From positions 1 to 64,000 of the forward strand of contig CAZQRA010000012.1 of the NCBI GenBank assembly GCA_964595575.1: a stretch of 64,000 bases of DNA, given 5' to 3'. The notes below the pieces were generated by a model. It was not told where the DNA came from. It searched no databases and saw only the letters and a list, made by a program, of their open reading frames with translations. The position numbers and the translations under genes were made by a program. Below, one piece after another: positions 16,042 through 24,480 of this stretch; the stretch's first letter is position 1, and every line of letters begins with the position of its first letter. This DNA is from PALSA-612 sp964595575 (GTDB lineage: Bacteria; Actinomycetota; Thermoleophilia; Gaiellales; Gaiellaceae).

Positions 16042-17562
16042 CTAGGCATCGCCCCTCGCCTCGCCCACGTAGAGGGCGAGCAAGCGAGGATCGGTACGGA
16101 TCTCTTCGGGACGCCCGCTGAGGGCGACGACCCCCTTCTCCAGGACGTAGGCGCGGTCGGCCAGCGCCAGGCCCCGCTCGACGTTCTGCTCGATGAGGAG
16201 CATGGTCACCCCCTGGGCGTGCAGCTCGGCGATCTTCTCGTAGATGGCGTCGACGGCGACCGGGGCCAAGCCCAGCGAGAGCTCGTCGAAGATGATGAGC
16301 TCCGGGTCGGCCATGAGCGCGCGACCGATGGCCAGCATCTGCTGCTGCCCTCCGGACAGGCTGCCGCCGGACTCGTTCCGACGCTCCTGGAGCACGGGGA
16401 AGAGCTCGTAGACACGCCGCAGCCGCTGCCGCCGCTCCCCGGGATCGGAGACGGTGCGCCCACCCAAAAGCAGGTTCTCCTCCACCGTCAGGTCGGCGAA
16501 GATGCGCCGTCCCTCCATGCAGTGGGCGATGCCGAGGCGCACGATCTCGTGGGCAGGCTTGCCGTCGATCCGCTGTCCCTTGAAGACGACCTCGCCTGCC
16601 ATGGGCGCCAGCATGCCGCTGAGGACACGGGCAGTGGTCGTCTTGCCGGCTCCGTTGGCGCCAAGCAGGGTGACGATCTCTCCCTGGCCGATGTCGAAGC
16701 TCACGTCGTGCAGGGCCCGGAAGCTCCCGTAGCCGGCAGCGACGTGCCTCAGCGAGACGAGGGGGCGGGACTCGCCGGGGACCGCCTGCCGTCCCCGACG
16801 GACGGTAGTAGCCGTCCCGGTGCCGAGGTACACAGCTGTGACCTGCTCGTCTCGGAGCACCTCGTCCGGCTTTCCCTCCGCGAGCTTCTTGCCCCAGTCA
16901 AGCACGATCACCCGGTCGGAGCACGCCCGGATCACGTCGATGACGTGCTCGACGACGAGAATTGCCTCCACCTCGTCCCGCAGGCGCTCGATGAGCTCGA
17001 TGAGCTCGGTCAGCTCCGACTCGACGAGCCCGGCTCCGATCTCGTCGAGAAGCAGAACCCTGGGCTTCGTGGCCAGCGCCCGAGCCAGCTCCAGCCGCTT
17101 GAGGCTGAGCAGGGTGAGATCGCCGGCCTGCACCTGGGCCAGGGGAGCCAACCCCGTGCGCTCGAGAATCCGTAGGCAGTGGGCTTTGGCGGCGCGTCCC
17201 CTCTCCTCGGCTCCGTACAGACGCGCCAGCATGACGTTCTCGAGCACGGTCATGCGCTGGAATGGCTGGGGGATCTGGTAGGTACGGCCAATCCCTAGGC
17301 GTGCCCGCTTGTGGGGCGGAAGCCCGGTCACTCGGCGACCGTCGAGCAACACCTCCCCTGAGCTGGGCCTGAGCGCCCCGGACAAGAGCCCGATCAAGGT
17401 GCTCTTCCCCGCCCCGTTGGGCCCGATGACCCCCAGCGTCTCCCCCGACCGCAGCTCCAGATCGACCCCATCGAGGGCCACCACGCCACCGAACCGCTTG
17501 CACAGGCCCACCGCCTGCAGGAGGGGAACGGACACAGGAACGGGCGTAGCGGCGGGGCTCAT
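16042..17562 (-). CDS. Fused LivG-LivF branched-chain-type ABC ATPase
   Basis: A 506-residue protein with two ATPase domains that are normally separate. The LivG-like half (residues about 12-245) has Walker A GPNGAGKST, a degenerate signature LTLLSLKRLELARAL and Walker B VLLLDEIGAGL. The LivF-like half (about 265-500) has Walker A GANGAGKTT, canonical LSGGQQQMLAIGRAL and IIFDELSLGLAP. The ATG overlaps livM by 4 bp. The fusion powers import by LivH/LivM with the binding protein at 19479. The context suggests uptake of the substrate of this catabolic operon, not leucine. Confidence 0.9.
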   Translation of the reverse strand: MSPAATPVPVSVPLLQAVGLCKRFGGVVALDGVDLELRSGETLGVIGPNGAGKSTLIGLLSGALRPSSGEVLLDGRRVTGLPPHKRARLGIGRTYQIPQPFQRMTVLENVMLARLYGAEERGRAAKAHCLRILERTGLAPLAQVQAGDLTLLSLKRLELARALATKPRVLLLDEIGAGLVESELTELIELIERLRDEVEAILVVEHVIDVIRACSDRVIVLDWGKKLAEGKPDEVLRDEQVTAVYLGTGTATTVRRGRQAVPGESRPLVSLRHVAAGYGSFRALHDVSFDIGQGEIVTLLGANGAGKTTTARVLSGMLAPMAGEVVFKGQRIDGKPAHEIVRLGIAHCMEGRRIFADLTVEENLLLGGRTVSDPGERRQRLRRVYELFPVLQERRNESGGSLSGGQQQMLAIGRALMADPELIIFDELSLGLAPVAVDAIYEKIAELHAQGVTMLLIEQNVERGLALADRAYVLEKGVVALSGRPEEIRTDPRLLALYVGEARGDA

Positions 17563-18572
17563 GCCCACCCTCCCCTCCGGACCCCTCGACGCCGCCGGGC
17601 GGCCCTGGCCAGCTGGAGAAGAGCCCCCCACACCCCGTAGGGCGCAAAACGGATGACGAGGATCAGGATGGCGCCGGTGATGGCGACGTGGATCTCTGGA
17701 TAGTCAGCCAGCCGCTCGCCGAGGTAGATGACGAGCACCGACCCCAGGAGGGGTCCGACCACGGTGCCCATGCCGCCGATGATGGCGATGGTGACGACGT
17801 CCACCGTCCAGTTGAGCGAGAAGGCTCCGTAGGGCTCGATCTTTCCCTGCCAGTTCGCCTGCATGCCCCCCACCACGCCCATCACGAACGCCGAGACGAG
17901 GAAGGCCCAGAGCTTGGTGTGGAAGGTGGAGAGACCGAGCTGTTGGGCCGCGTCCTCGTTGTCGCGAACCGCCCGCAGGCTGAGCCCAAGACGGGTGCGT
18001 AGCAGGCCGGCAACGAGCGCGGTGGTAGCGGCGGCGATGACCAGCGCGGTGTAGTACCGCTCCTCGGCAGATGGCGCCGTGTTGGTGAGAAAGAGGCCCA
18101 GCGAGCCGCCAAGACCGTTCCAGTTCACCATCCAGATGCCCAGAGCTTGGGCCAAGACGAGCGTGGCGATCACGAAGTAGAGGCCGCGTAGGCGAAAGAG
18201 GGCAGGGCTGACGAGCGCAGCGAACAGGGCCGCCATCGCCCCGCCCGTGACCATCGCCGGCACCACCGGCATGCCGGCGCTGATCACGAGCTTGGCCGTG
18301 CCGTACATGCCGATACCCACGAAGGCGGCCGTCCCCAGGGAGATGAGGCCTCCGTAGCCGGCGAGCAGGTTCCAGGCCTGGGCCAGGGCGGCGTACTCGA
18401 GGATGCGGAAGGCCACGTTGCCGACCACGTACTCACTGGCGAGCAGAGGAAGAGCGGCGAGTACGACCAGAGTGCCGACCACGACAGCTCCTGCCACGGC
18501 GCCCTCGACGGGCAGGCCCATGGGGCGGAACGACCCTACGCTGTGAGCGGCGCTGCCCACCTCGTCAGCCAC
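17559..18572 (-). CDS. Branched-chain-type ABC permease LivM
   Basis: A 337-residue permease with about nine helices. NLLAGYGGLISLGTAAFVGIG near residue 70 and GLSLRAVRDNEDAAQQLGLSTFHTKLWAF near residue 200 (the EAA-like coupling loop) are LivM hallmarks; GGMGTVVGPLLGSVLVIYL follows. I chose the GTG at 18572, which overlaps the livH stop by 8 bp, because the longer in-frame extension is low-complexity Ser/Ala and lies inside livH. It pairs with LivH to form the membrane channel. Confidence 0.9.
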   Translation of the reverse strand: MADEVGSAAHSVGSFRPMGLPVEGAVAGAVVVGTLVVLAALPLLASEYVVGNVAFRILEYAALAQAWNLLAGYGGLISLGTAAFVGIGMYGTAKLVISAGMPVVPAMVTGGAMAALFAALVSPALFRLRGLYFVIATLVLAQALGIWMVNWNGLGGSLGLFLTNTAPSAEERYYTALVIAAATTALVAGLLRTRLGLSLRAVRDNEDAAQQLGLSTFHTKLWAFLVSAFVMGVVGGMQANWQGKIEPYGAFSLNWTVDVVTIAIIGGMGTVVGPLLGSVLVIYLGERLADYPEIHVAITGAILILVIRFAPYGVWGALLQLARAARRRRGVRRGGWA

Positions 18573-19449
18573 GGCGCCCGAAGAGGCCGCGTGGTCGCAC
18601 GGCCAGAATGACCAGGAAAGCGACGAAGCCGATGAAGTCGCGGTAGCCATCCCCGACCTGCGGGAAGGAGGCTCCCACGCTCTCCACCACGCCCAGCAGG
18701 AGTCCTCCCAGAAGCGTCCCCATCAGGCTGCCCAGGCCGCCGAGAACGACCACGGCGAACCCCGTCAGGAGGTAGCTCGTCCCGGTCGTAGGAGTGAACG
18801 AGAAGGTGAGTCCTACGAGGACACCGGCCACGGCAGCGAGGGCGGCCCCGATCGCATAGGTGACGCCGTACGCCCGAGCGACGTTCACGCCCAAGACCTC
18901 GGCTGCCTCGGCGTCCTCAGCCGCCGCTCGAATCTCACGACCGTACCCGGTTCGCCGCAGGAACAGGTGCATGCCCCCGGCGAGGAGGACCGCGATCCCG
19001 AACCCAATGGCATAGATCGCCGGGATATCGATCCCGGCCACGTGGAGAGACCGGGTGGCGTATCCAGCCTCGAGCGACTGGGTGTCGGCGCTGAAGACGA
19101 GGATGAACAGGTTGGTGGCGATGATGGACAGGCCGAACGTGGTCATGAGGGGCGCCTCCGCTCCCTTCCCCACGAGCGGCCCGATGAGAACCCGCTCGGC
19201 AGGGTAGGCGACGAGGCCGATGCCGGGGGCGATGATGGCCAGGCTCAGCAAGGGGTCAAGTCCCCAGTGGCGACTGAGCTGGAGGGCGAGGTAGGCGCCG
19301 AGCACGATGAGCTCGCCGTGCACGAGGTTGATGAGCCGCATTACCCCGAATACGAGGGAGAGACCGAGCGCTGCGACCGCGAACACGCCTCCCAAGAGGA
19401 AGCCGGTGACGAAGGCCGTAGCCAGCGCGTGTCCGGTGGGCAGGTCCAC
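18565..19449 (-). CDS. Branched-chain-type ABC permease LivH
   Basis: About 294 residues with eight helices. ALGLSLVFGVMRLINLVHGELIVLGAYLAL and TGYGREIRAAAEDAEAAEVLGVNVARAYGVTYAIGAALAAVAG are LivH signatures, and VVLGGLGSLMGTLLGGLLLGVVES closes the family pattern. I prefer the GTG at 19449; a TTG at 19470 would add seven residues but sits only one base from its AGGAG. It is the partner of LivM in a HAAT-type importer. Confidence 0.89.
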   Translation of the reverse strand: MDLPTGHALATAFVTGFLLGGVFAVAALGLSLVFGVMRLINLVHGELIVLGAYLALQLSRHWGLDPLLSLAIIAPGIGLVAYPAERVLIGPLVGKGAEAPLMTTFGLSIIATNLFILVFSADTQSLEAGYATRSLHVAGIDIPAIYAIGFGIAVLLAGGMHLFLRRTGYGREIRAAAEDAEAAEVLGVNVARAYGVTYAIGAALAAVAGVLVGLTFSFTPTTGTSYLLTGFAVVVLGGLGSLMGTLLGGLLLGVVESVGASFPQVGDGYRDFIGFVAFLVILAVRPRGLFGRRG

Positions 19450-19478
19450 GAGCGCCCGGTCCCCCCCCAAGCTCCTGC

Positions 19479-20696
19479 CTAGCCGATCTTCAGGAGGAGC
19501 TTCCCTGTGGCCTGATCACGTGGCCAGACGATTCTCGTCTCGCACTTCTTCTGGCAGTTCTGCCACTGCAGCTCCACGATGGGAAGCTTGGCGGTGTGGT
19601 CCTGAGCGAAGCGGATCCTCCCCGCCACCGTGACCAGGTTCGTCTTGGCCAGCGCCGCGTTGATCTTCTCCTTGTCCAGGGATCCCGCCCGCCTGATGGC
19701 GTCGAGCAGGACCTGGGTCACGGCGTAGCTGTCCCCGATGTGTTGGCTGAACGTGCGTCCCGTCTCCCGCTCGAACCGCTTACGCAAGGCGGTCGCGGCC
19801 CGGCTGAAGGAGGGGTCCCAGAACCCGCCCACGATCACCCCGTTGGCCTTGGTGCCAAGCGCCTCCGCGAACTGGACCGGCTCTGCCCCCTTCTCGATCA
19901 CAAGCACCTTGGGAGCGTAGTTGGCCGCGAACATCTGCTTGACGAAGGCCACCGCCGGAGGAGTGACTGCGTCCACGAGCACGATGTCCGCGCCCTTGGC
20001 CTTAGCGCTCTCGATCATGCTCCCGAACTGGGTGTTCTCGACGGGGAAGGAGGCCTTGTAGGCCACCGTGTAGCCGTACTGCTTGGCGAACATGGGCCAC
20101 AGCTTCCCTCCTACGACCAGGCCGTCGGGCCCGTTGTCGTGGATGATGGCCACCTTGCGGTTCGTCTTCGCCGTCCACGCCTTGAGGGTCTTGAACGGAG
20201 CCGAGGCTAGGTCGGGCTCCCAGAAGAAGACGTCCCAGGCGTACTCCCACTTCTTCACGCTCCTGAACGCCTCCAGCGGGTCGCAGCCGGTCACGTAGGG
20301 GACCCGCGCCCGATCGGCCACGACGGCCCCGGCGTTGGTCAGAGCAGGCGTGCACGAGCCGAGCAAGGCATCCACCTTCTCCTTCGTGATGAGGCGGTCG
20401 ACGTTGGCCGCGGTCAGGTTGGGGTCGGTCTTGTCGTCGAGCAGGATCAGCTTGACCTTGAGCTTCTTGCCCTCGACCGCGATCCCGCCCTTGGCGTTGA
20501 CGTCCTTGACGGCAGTCGTGTAACCCCACTTGACGAAGCTACCGAAGCCCGCCAGGGGGCCGCTGATGGGGATCGAGGCCCCGATCTTGATCTCCTGGGG
20601 GGCGCTCGCCCGCGTCGTCCAGCCGGCGAGCACGAGCGCGCCGACGATGACGAGGGCACCCCCGGCCAGGACGCCGACTCGTAGGCGACCTCTCAT
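19479..20696 (-). CDS. Substrate-binding protein, HAAT (LivK) family
   Basis: A 405-residue exported protein: RRLRVG-like basic start (MRGRLRVGVLAGGALVIVGA), a hydrophobic signal segment to about residue 30, then the type I periplasmic-binding fold. IKIGASIPISGPLAGFGSF, KLILLDDKTDPNLTAANVDRLI and TPALTNAGAVVADRARVPYV are the typical ligand-edge motifs. Pairs of Cys (GSCTPAL with VTGCDP; NCQKKCE near the C-terminus) may form disulfides. Such proteins bind amino acids, amides or aromatic acids. The GGAGGTGCC site precedes the ATG. The ligand is probably the operon's growth substrate. Confidence 0.9.
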   Translation of the reverse strand: MRGRLRVGVLAGGALVIVGALVLAGWTTRASAPQEIKIGASIPISGPLAGFGSFVKWGYTTAVKDVNAKGGIAVEGKKLKVKLILLDDKTDPNLTAANVDRLITKEKVDALLGSCTPALTNAGAVVADRARVPYVTGCDPLEAFRSVKKWEYAWDVFFWEPDLASAPFKTLKAWTAKTNRKVAIIHDNGPDGLVVGGKLWPMFAKQYGYTVAYKASFPVENTQFGSMIESAKAKGADIVLVDAVTPPAVAFVKQMFAANYAPKVLVIEKGAEPVQFAEALGTKANGVIVGGFWDPSFSRAATALRKRFERETGRTFSQHIGDSYAVTQVLLDAIRRAGSLDKEKINAALAKTNLVTVAGRIRFAQDHTAKLPIVELQWQNCQKKCETRIVWPRDQATGKLLLKIG

Positions 20697-21628
20697 GGCA
20701 CCTCCTCCTTCGGTCGTGGGTCGTCCTTGCGCGCGATGCGTACGAGGTGGGAAAGCAGGCGTTCGCGCACCGCCTGCGCCTCGGAGTCGGACCAGGCGCG
20801 GAACCCGCGGCCTGTCTTCATGCCCAGCCGGCCCTCGGCCACGTGGCGGCGCAGGATGGGGGCTGGGCCCGGCGTGCGATCGAGGTGGGGAAGCACGTAC
20901 TCGTGCACGGACAGGGTGAGATCGAGCCCGATCATGTCCGCGTTCTCCATAGGTCCGAGGACAGGAAGACGCAGGCCAAAGCTCTTCTTCACCACCAGGT
21001 CGATCGTCTCCGCGTCGCACACCCCGGCGTCGACGAGGGCGAAGGCTTCCCGCCACAGGGCGTGCTGGAGACGGTTGCCGACGAAGCCCGGCACGTCCTT
21101 GCGGACGTGGATGGGCGACTTCCCAGCCCGCTCCAGCAGGCCCATCATCCGCTGCACCGTCTCCGGACGCGTTGTCTCTGCCTGGGTCACCTCGACCAGG
21201 GGGATGAGGTAGGGCGGGTTCCACCAGTGGGTGCCGACCACCCGCCCCCGGTCGTGGGCCCGGGAGCCGATCTCGCCCACCGCCATGACCGAGGTATTGG
21301 TGGCGAGGATGGTGTCGCCGGAGACGAGCGCGCTCATGCGGTAGAAGAGCTCCTGCTTCACCGCCAGGTTCTCCGACACCGCCTCGAAGACGACGTCCGC
21401 CTGCTCGACAGCAGCCTCCAGGGAGTCGTGCACCGCGATCCCTTCGGCCCCGCGCTCGTCCTCCCCGAGGAACCGCAGGTTGGCCCGCACCCGGTCGAGG
21501 ACGGAGGCGCGGGCCTCCTCCCTCTCGTCGTACACGTCGACCCGGTGCCCGGCGCAGGCGAACACCTGGGCGATGCCGTGCCCCATGAGGCCGACCCCCA
21601 CCACCGCGATCCGCTCCTTGCCGCCCAC
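20693..21628 (-). CDS. 3-hydroxyacyl-CoA dehydrogenase family protein
   Basis: A 311-residue NAD-dependent dehydrogenase. IAVVGVGLMGHGIAQVFACAGH is the Rossmann loop, VFEAVSENLAVKQELF and NTSVMAVGEIG follow, and GTHWWNPPYLIPLVEV supplies the catalytic His in an HxxNP motif. The C-terminal domain has GFVGNRLQHALWREAFALVD and GMKTGRGFRAW. HWWNPPYLIPLVEV with a Trp after the His resembles 3-hydroxybutyryl-CoA and L-carnitine/gulonate dehydrogenases. It oxidises a 3-hydroxy acid or its CoA ester. The stop overlaps the livK start by 4 bp. Confidence 0.87.
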   Translation of the reverse strand: MGGKERIAVVGVGLMGHGIAQVFACAGHRVDVYDEREEARASVLDRVRANLRFLGEDERGAEGIAVHDSLEAAVEQADVVFEAVSENLAVKQELFYRMSALVSGDTILATNTSVMAVGEIGSRAHDRGRVVGTHWWNPPYLIPLVEVTQAETTRPETVQRMMGLLERAGKSPIHVRKDVPGFVGNRLQHALWREAFALVDAGVCDAETIDLVVKKSFGLRLPVLGPMENADMIGLDLTLSVHEYVLPHLDRTPGPAPILRRHVAEGRLGMKTGRGFRAWSDSEAQAVRERLLSHLVRIARKDDPRPKEEVP

Positions 21629-21629
21629 C

Positions 21630-22415
21630 TCAGCCCGCCGTGTAGCCCCCGTCTACGTACAGGATCTGGCCGGTGCAGAAGTCGGAGGCAGGCGACACGA
21701 AGTAGAGCAGAGCGCCCACAAAGTCCTCAGGCTCGCCCAGGCGACCGAGGGGTATGCGGGCCAGGATGCCCTCCCGCACCTCCCTGCCCCTGCCCTCGTC
21801 CGCGTACATCCACGCGGTGAGGCTGGAGCGGAACACGGTGGGAGCGATGGCGTTGACGGTGATCCCGTAGGGCCCCCACTCGCAGGCAAGCGTCCGACAC
21901 AGGAGGTTGACCGCCCCTTTGGAGGGGCAGTAGGCGCTGTAGCCGGAGAGCCCGAGCTTGCCGCGGGTGGAGGAGACGAGGACGACCTTGCCTCCCCTCC
22001 CCTGCTCGATCATATGCCTGCCCGCCGACCGGCAGACGAGCCACGGCCCCCGGATGTTGGCGGCCATGACCGCCTCCCAGTCGGAGACAGGGAGATCGAC
22101 GATGGGGCCCACCTTGTTCAGGCCGGAGGCGGTGACGACGATGTCCAGGCTTCCGTGGGCCTCCACGGCCGTGGCCACCATCGCCTCCGCGTCCGCCTCC
22201 TCGTTCGGCCGTCGCGCCACCAGCGCCACGTCCGCCCCTTCCGCCTGGAGCTCCGCGCCCAGGGCCTCGAGCTCGTGCCGTGTCCCTGCTGCCAAGGTGA
22301 GCTTGACTCCCACCGCCGCCAGGGCTCGGGCGGCCGTCCGGCCGAAGGCCCCGGTGGCGCCGGTGACGAGCGCGGAGCGGCCAGACACGTCGAACAGGGA
22401 GCGGGGATCGGTCAC
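21630..22415 (-). CDS. Short-chain dehydrogenase
   Basis: A 261-residue classical SDR: ALVTGATGAFGRTAARALA cofactor loop, VVTASGLNKVGPI in place of NNAG, VVLVSSTRGKLGLSGYSAYCPSKGAVNLLCRTLA with Ser and YxxxK, and TVNAIAPTVFRSSLTA. SGQILYVDGGYTAG-like ending is typical. The start GTG at 22415 overlaps the cupin stop. It probably oxidises an alcohol formed during breakdown of the operon substrate. Confidence 0.88.
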   Translation of the reverse strand: MTDPRSLFDVSGRSALVTGATGAFGRTAARALAAVGVKLTLAAGTRHELEALGAELQAEGADVALVARRPNEEADAEAMVATAVEAHGSLDIVVTASGLNKVGPIVDLPVSDWEAVMAANIRGPWLVCRSAGRHMIEQGRGGKVVLVSSTRGKLGLSGYSAYCPSKGAVNLLCRTLACEWGPYGITVNAIAPTVFRSSLTAWMYADEGRGREVREGILARIPLGRLGEPEDFVGALLYFVSPASDFCTGQILYVDGGYTAG

Positions 22416-22762
22416 TGCTCCGGCGCGGGATAGGTAATGACGGTGAGCATGGTCGCCGGCCGATTGGTGCGGTTCTCGATTGCACGGCGCTCGTTGGGGG
22501 CCAGGTAGCAGGAGTCGAGGGGGCCGAGCGTCTCCTCCCCCTCGTCGGTGATGAGTGTCACCTCGCCCTCGAGGACGACGTACACCTTCTCCACCGGGGT
22601 GGCGTCGGGATGCTCCGTCCCTCCCCCAGGCAGGAAGTGGGAGAGACCGACCCAGAAGGCCCGGCTGTCGCTGGCGTCGAAGCCCTGGAGCCTGAGCGTG
22701 CAGGCTCCCACGTGGTTCGGCGCCTCGTAGGGCCTGGCCTGCACAAGGCGCGTGACCTGCAT
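22412..22762 (-). CDS. Small cupin-domain protein
   Basis: A 116-residue single-domain cupin. LPGGGTEHPDATPVEKVYVVLEGEV covers motif 1, with E and H ligands, and LGPLDSCYLAPNERRAIENRTNRPATML covers motif 2. Small cupins act as isomerases, dioxygenases or ligand sensors. The ATG (22760-22762) overlaps the end of the upstream cyclase gene by one base; longer starts lie inside that gene. The role in the pathway is unknown. Confidence 0.85.
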   Translation of the reverse strand: MQVTRLVQARPYEAPNHVGACTLRLQGFDASDSRAFWVGLSHFLPGGGTEHPDATPVEKVYVVLEGEVTLITDEGEETLGPLDSCYLAPNERRAIENRTNRPATMLTVITYPAPEQ

Positions 22763-23601
22763 CAGTCCGCGCTCCCTGTCTCGATCCGGTACTCGCCAGT
22801 CGGGTCGAGGATGGCGACCAGCCGCACGATGCACCCGTCACCCTTCTGCCAACGCCAGGGGAAGGCAGCGAAGGTGCAGCGCTTGCCGGTCACCTTGTCG
22901 ATGTCGCCGCCCACGTTCTCGAAGCCGACGATGCCGTTGCCGAGAAGCTCCCTGTGACAGGGCTCCCAGTAGGGGAAGTCGTCCGTCACCTCCCTCCCGC
23001 ACCACTGGCGGTACTCCTCGAGCACCGAGGGGACGATGGGCCCGCCCGGTCCGTGGGGGCCGATGGCCGTCCCCAGCGGGTGGTCGAGGGCCTGGGTGTC
23101 GACGCCCACCGCCTTGACCCCGCGCTCCTTCAGCCACACCCCCGCGTCCTTGTACAGGCCGGGCGAGTACACGAAGTACGTGCGGCTGTCGCCGTAGTAG
23201 CGGTGCCAGCCGGTGTTGATGATGACGATGTCGCCGGGCTGGATCTGGGGCCGCGCCCTCTCCAGGTCCTCCGGGGTGATGACCTCCCACTTGCCCTTAG
23301 GGATGGAGACTACGACTCCCGTACCGAAGTAGGAGCTGAGCGGGATCTCGTCGATGTAGCGGGTGCCCTCGATCACGTGGGCCGGAGCGTCGGAGTGCGT
23401 GGTCACGTGCATGTAGGTGGTGATCTGCTGGGTGAGGACCCCCGACTTGGCGTGGTAGTGGAACCGCTCGATCTTGATGTCGGGGAAGTAGGGCCACAGC
23501 GGCGCCCCATGGCCGTAGGGGTGGCTGAGGTCGAAGAACTGGAGAGCGGCCTCCCGGCCCGCCCGCTCCTCGTGGGTGGTGGCAACGGCAGTCGTGCTCA
23601 T
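22762..23601 (-). CDS. Cyclase family (kynurenine formamidase-like) metal-dependent hydrolase
   Basis: A 279-residue member of the cyclase/kynurenine formamidase family. FFDLSHPYGHGAPLWPYFPD opens the domain. MHVTTHSDAPAHVIEG is the conserved HxGTHxDxPxH metal site, with Thr in place of Gly. IVIINTGWHRYYGD and VKAVGVDTQALDHPLGTAI follow, with a late H-x(many)-E motif. These Zn/Mn enzymes hydrolyse amides, lactones or cyclic diketones. It is the first gene of the 11-gene operon and faces the IclR gene, so its substrate is likely close to the pathway's entry compound. Confidence 0.86.
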   Translation of the reverse strand: MSTTAVATTHEERAGREAALQFFDLSHPYGHGAPLWPYFPDIKIERFHYHAKSGVLTQQITTYMHVTTHSDAPAHVIEGTRYIDEIPLSSYFGTGVVVSIPKGKWEVITPEDLERARPQIQPGDIVIINTGWHRYYGDSRTYFVYSPGLYKDAGVWLKERGVKAVGVDTQALDHPLGTAIGPHGPGGPIVPSVLEEYRQWCGREVTDDFPYWEPCHRELLGNGIVGFENVGGDIDKVTGKRCTFAAFPWRWQKGDGCIVRLVAILDPTGEYRIETGSAD

Positions 23602-23664
23602 GAGTCACCTCTTGCCCGTATTATGGGATAGTCTGTCCTGTTGAACGGGACACTTTAGAATGGC
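23602..23664. promoter_or_regulatory. Divergent operator/promoter of the catabolic operon and iclR
   Basis: The 63-bp spacer is AT-rich relative to its neighbours. GTCCTGTT-G-AACGGGAC at 23635-23651 is a 17-bp palindrome with one mismatched pair, the kind of site IclR dimers bind. On the minus strand TTCAAC, a 16-bp spacer and TAATAC form a promoter whose -35 overlaps the palindrome. On the plus strand TAGAAT (23655-23660) lies close to the iclR start. Confidence 0.6.
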
Positions 23665-24480
23665 ATGCGCACGGTGTCAAGACAGTCCTCAGGGAGCCAA
23701 TCGGGGGTCCAGGTCGTCCAGCGGGTGGCGGCCATCCTCCGGGCTCTCGCCGCCCACCCCGAGGGGTTGAGCCTCTCTCAGATCGCCGACCTGGTCGGTC
23801 TTCCTCGCTCCACGGTGCACCGGCTCGTAGTCGCCCTCCAGCGGGAGCAGTTCCTGATGGCGGTCTCCCCCAACGGCAAGGTGCGCTTGGGGCCGGGAAT
23901 CGCCAGCTTGGCGCTGGTCGCCGATCGCGACGTCGTGCGGGAGCTCCACCCCTTCCTCGTGCGGCTCTCTCGCCACCTCAACGAGACGGTCGACCTGGGG
24001 GTACTCGTGGGCGACCAGGTGCTCTTCCTCGACCATGTCGCGGCTCCCCGGCGCCTGCGGGCCGTATCCGCGGTCGGCGCCCTCTTTCCGGCCCACTGCC
24101 CAGCCAACGGCAAGGCCCTCCTGGCGACCCTCTCCGACGAGGAGCTCGTGCAACTCCTGCCGCCAACCCTGGAGCGGCTGACGCCGCACACGATCACCAG
24201 CCGGGACGAGCTCCTGCGCGAGCTCGCCGTCATCCGCCGAGAAGGCGTGGCCTACGACCGAGAGGAGCACACCGTCGGCATCTGCGGCCTGGGCTGCGTG
24301 GTGCGCGACGGCTCGGGCTGGGTGGGGTCGGTGTCGGTACCGCTCCCTGCCCAGCGCTTCTACGGCAACGAGGCCAAGCTCGCCCAGGAGCTCTTGCGGG
24401 CGTGCGAGGAGATCAACCGCGTCCTCGGCTCCCGCCTCAGGGCTACGGGCGAGGCGGAGGCTCGATCAGGGCCAGCTTGA
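23665..24480 (+). CDS. IclR family transcriptional regulator
   Basis: A 271-residue regulator. VQRVAAILRALAAHPEGLSLSQIADLVGLPRSTVHRLVVALQ at residues 14-55 is the IclR winged helix-turn-helix. The effector domain follows, with VDLGVLVGDQVLFLDHVA, FPAHCPANGKALLATLSDEELVQLL and VAYDREEHTVGICGLGCVV. It would sense a pathway intermediate and control the divergent 11-gene operon. Its last 38 bp overlap the end of the convergent deacetylase gene. Confidence 0.92.
   Translation: MRTVSRQSSGSQSGVQVVQRVAAILRALAAHPEGLSLSQIADLVGLPRSTVHRLVVALQREQFLMAVSPNGKVRLGPGIASLALVADRDVVRELHPFLVRLSRHLNETVDLGVLVGDQVLFLDHVAAPRRLRAVSAVGALFPAHCPANGKALLATLSDEELVQLLPPTLERLTPHTITSRDELLRELAVIRREGVAYDREEHTVGICGLGCVVRDGSGWVGSVSVPLPAQRFYGNEAKLAQELLRACEEINRVLGSRLRATGEAEARSGPA

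Noticed and set aside
15469..17175. A 568-residue open frame on the plus strand opposite the Liv ATPase and PhlG-like genes
   Set aside because: It is rich in Glu, Asp, His, Val and Gln with no family motif, and mirrors well-supported minus-strand genes; a product of high GC content.
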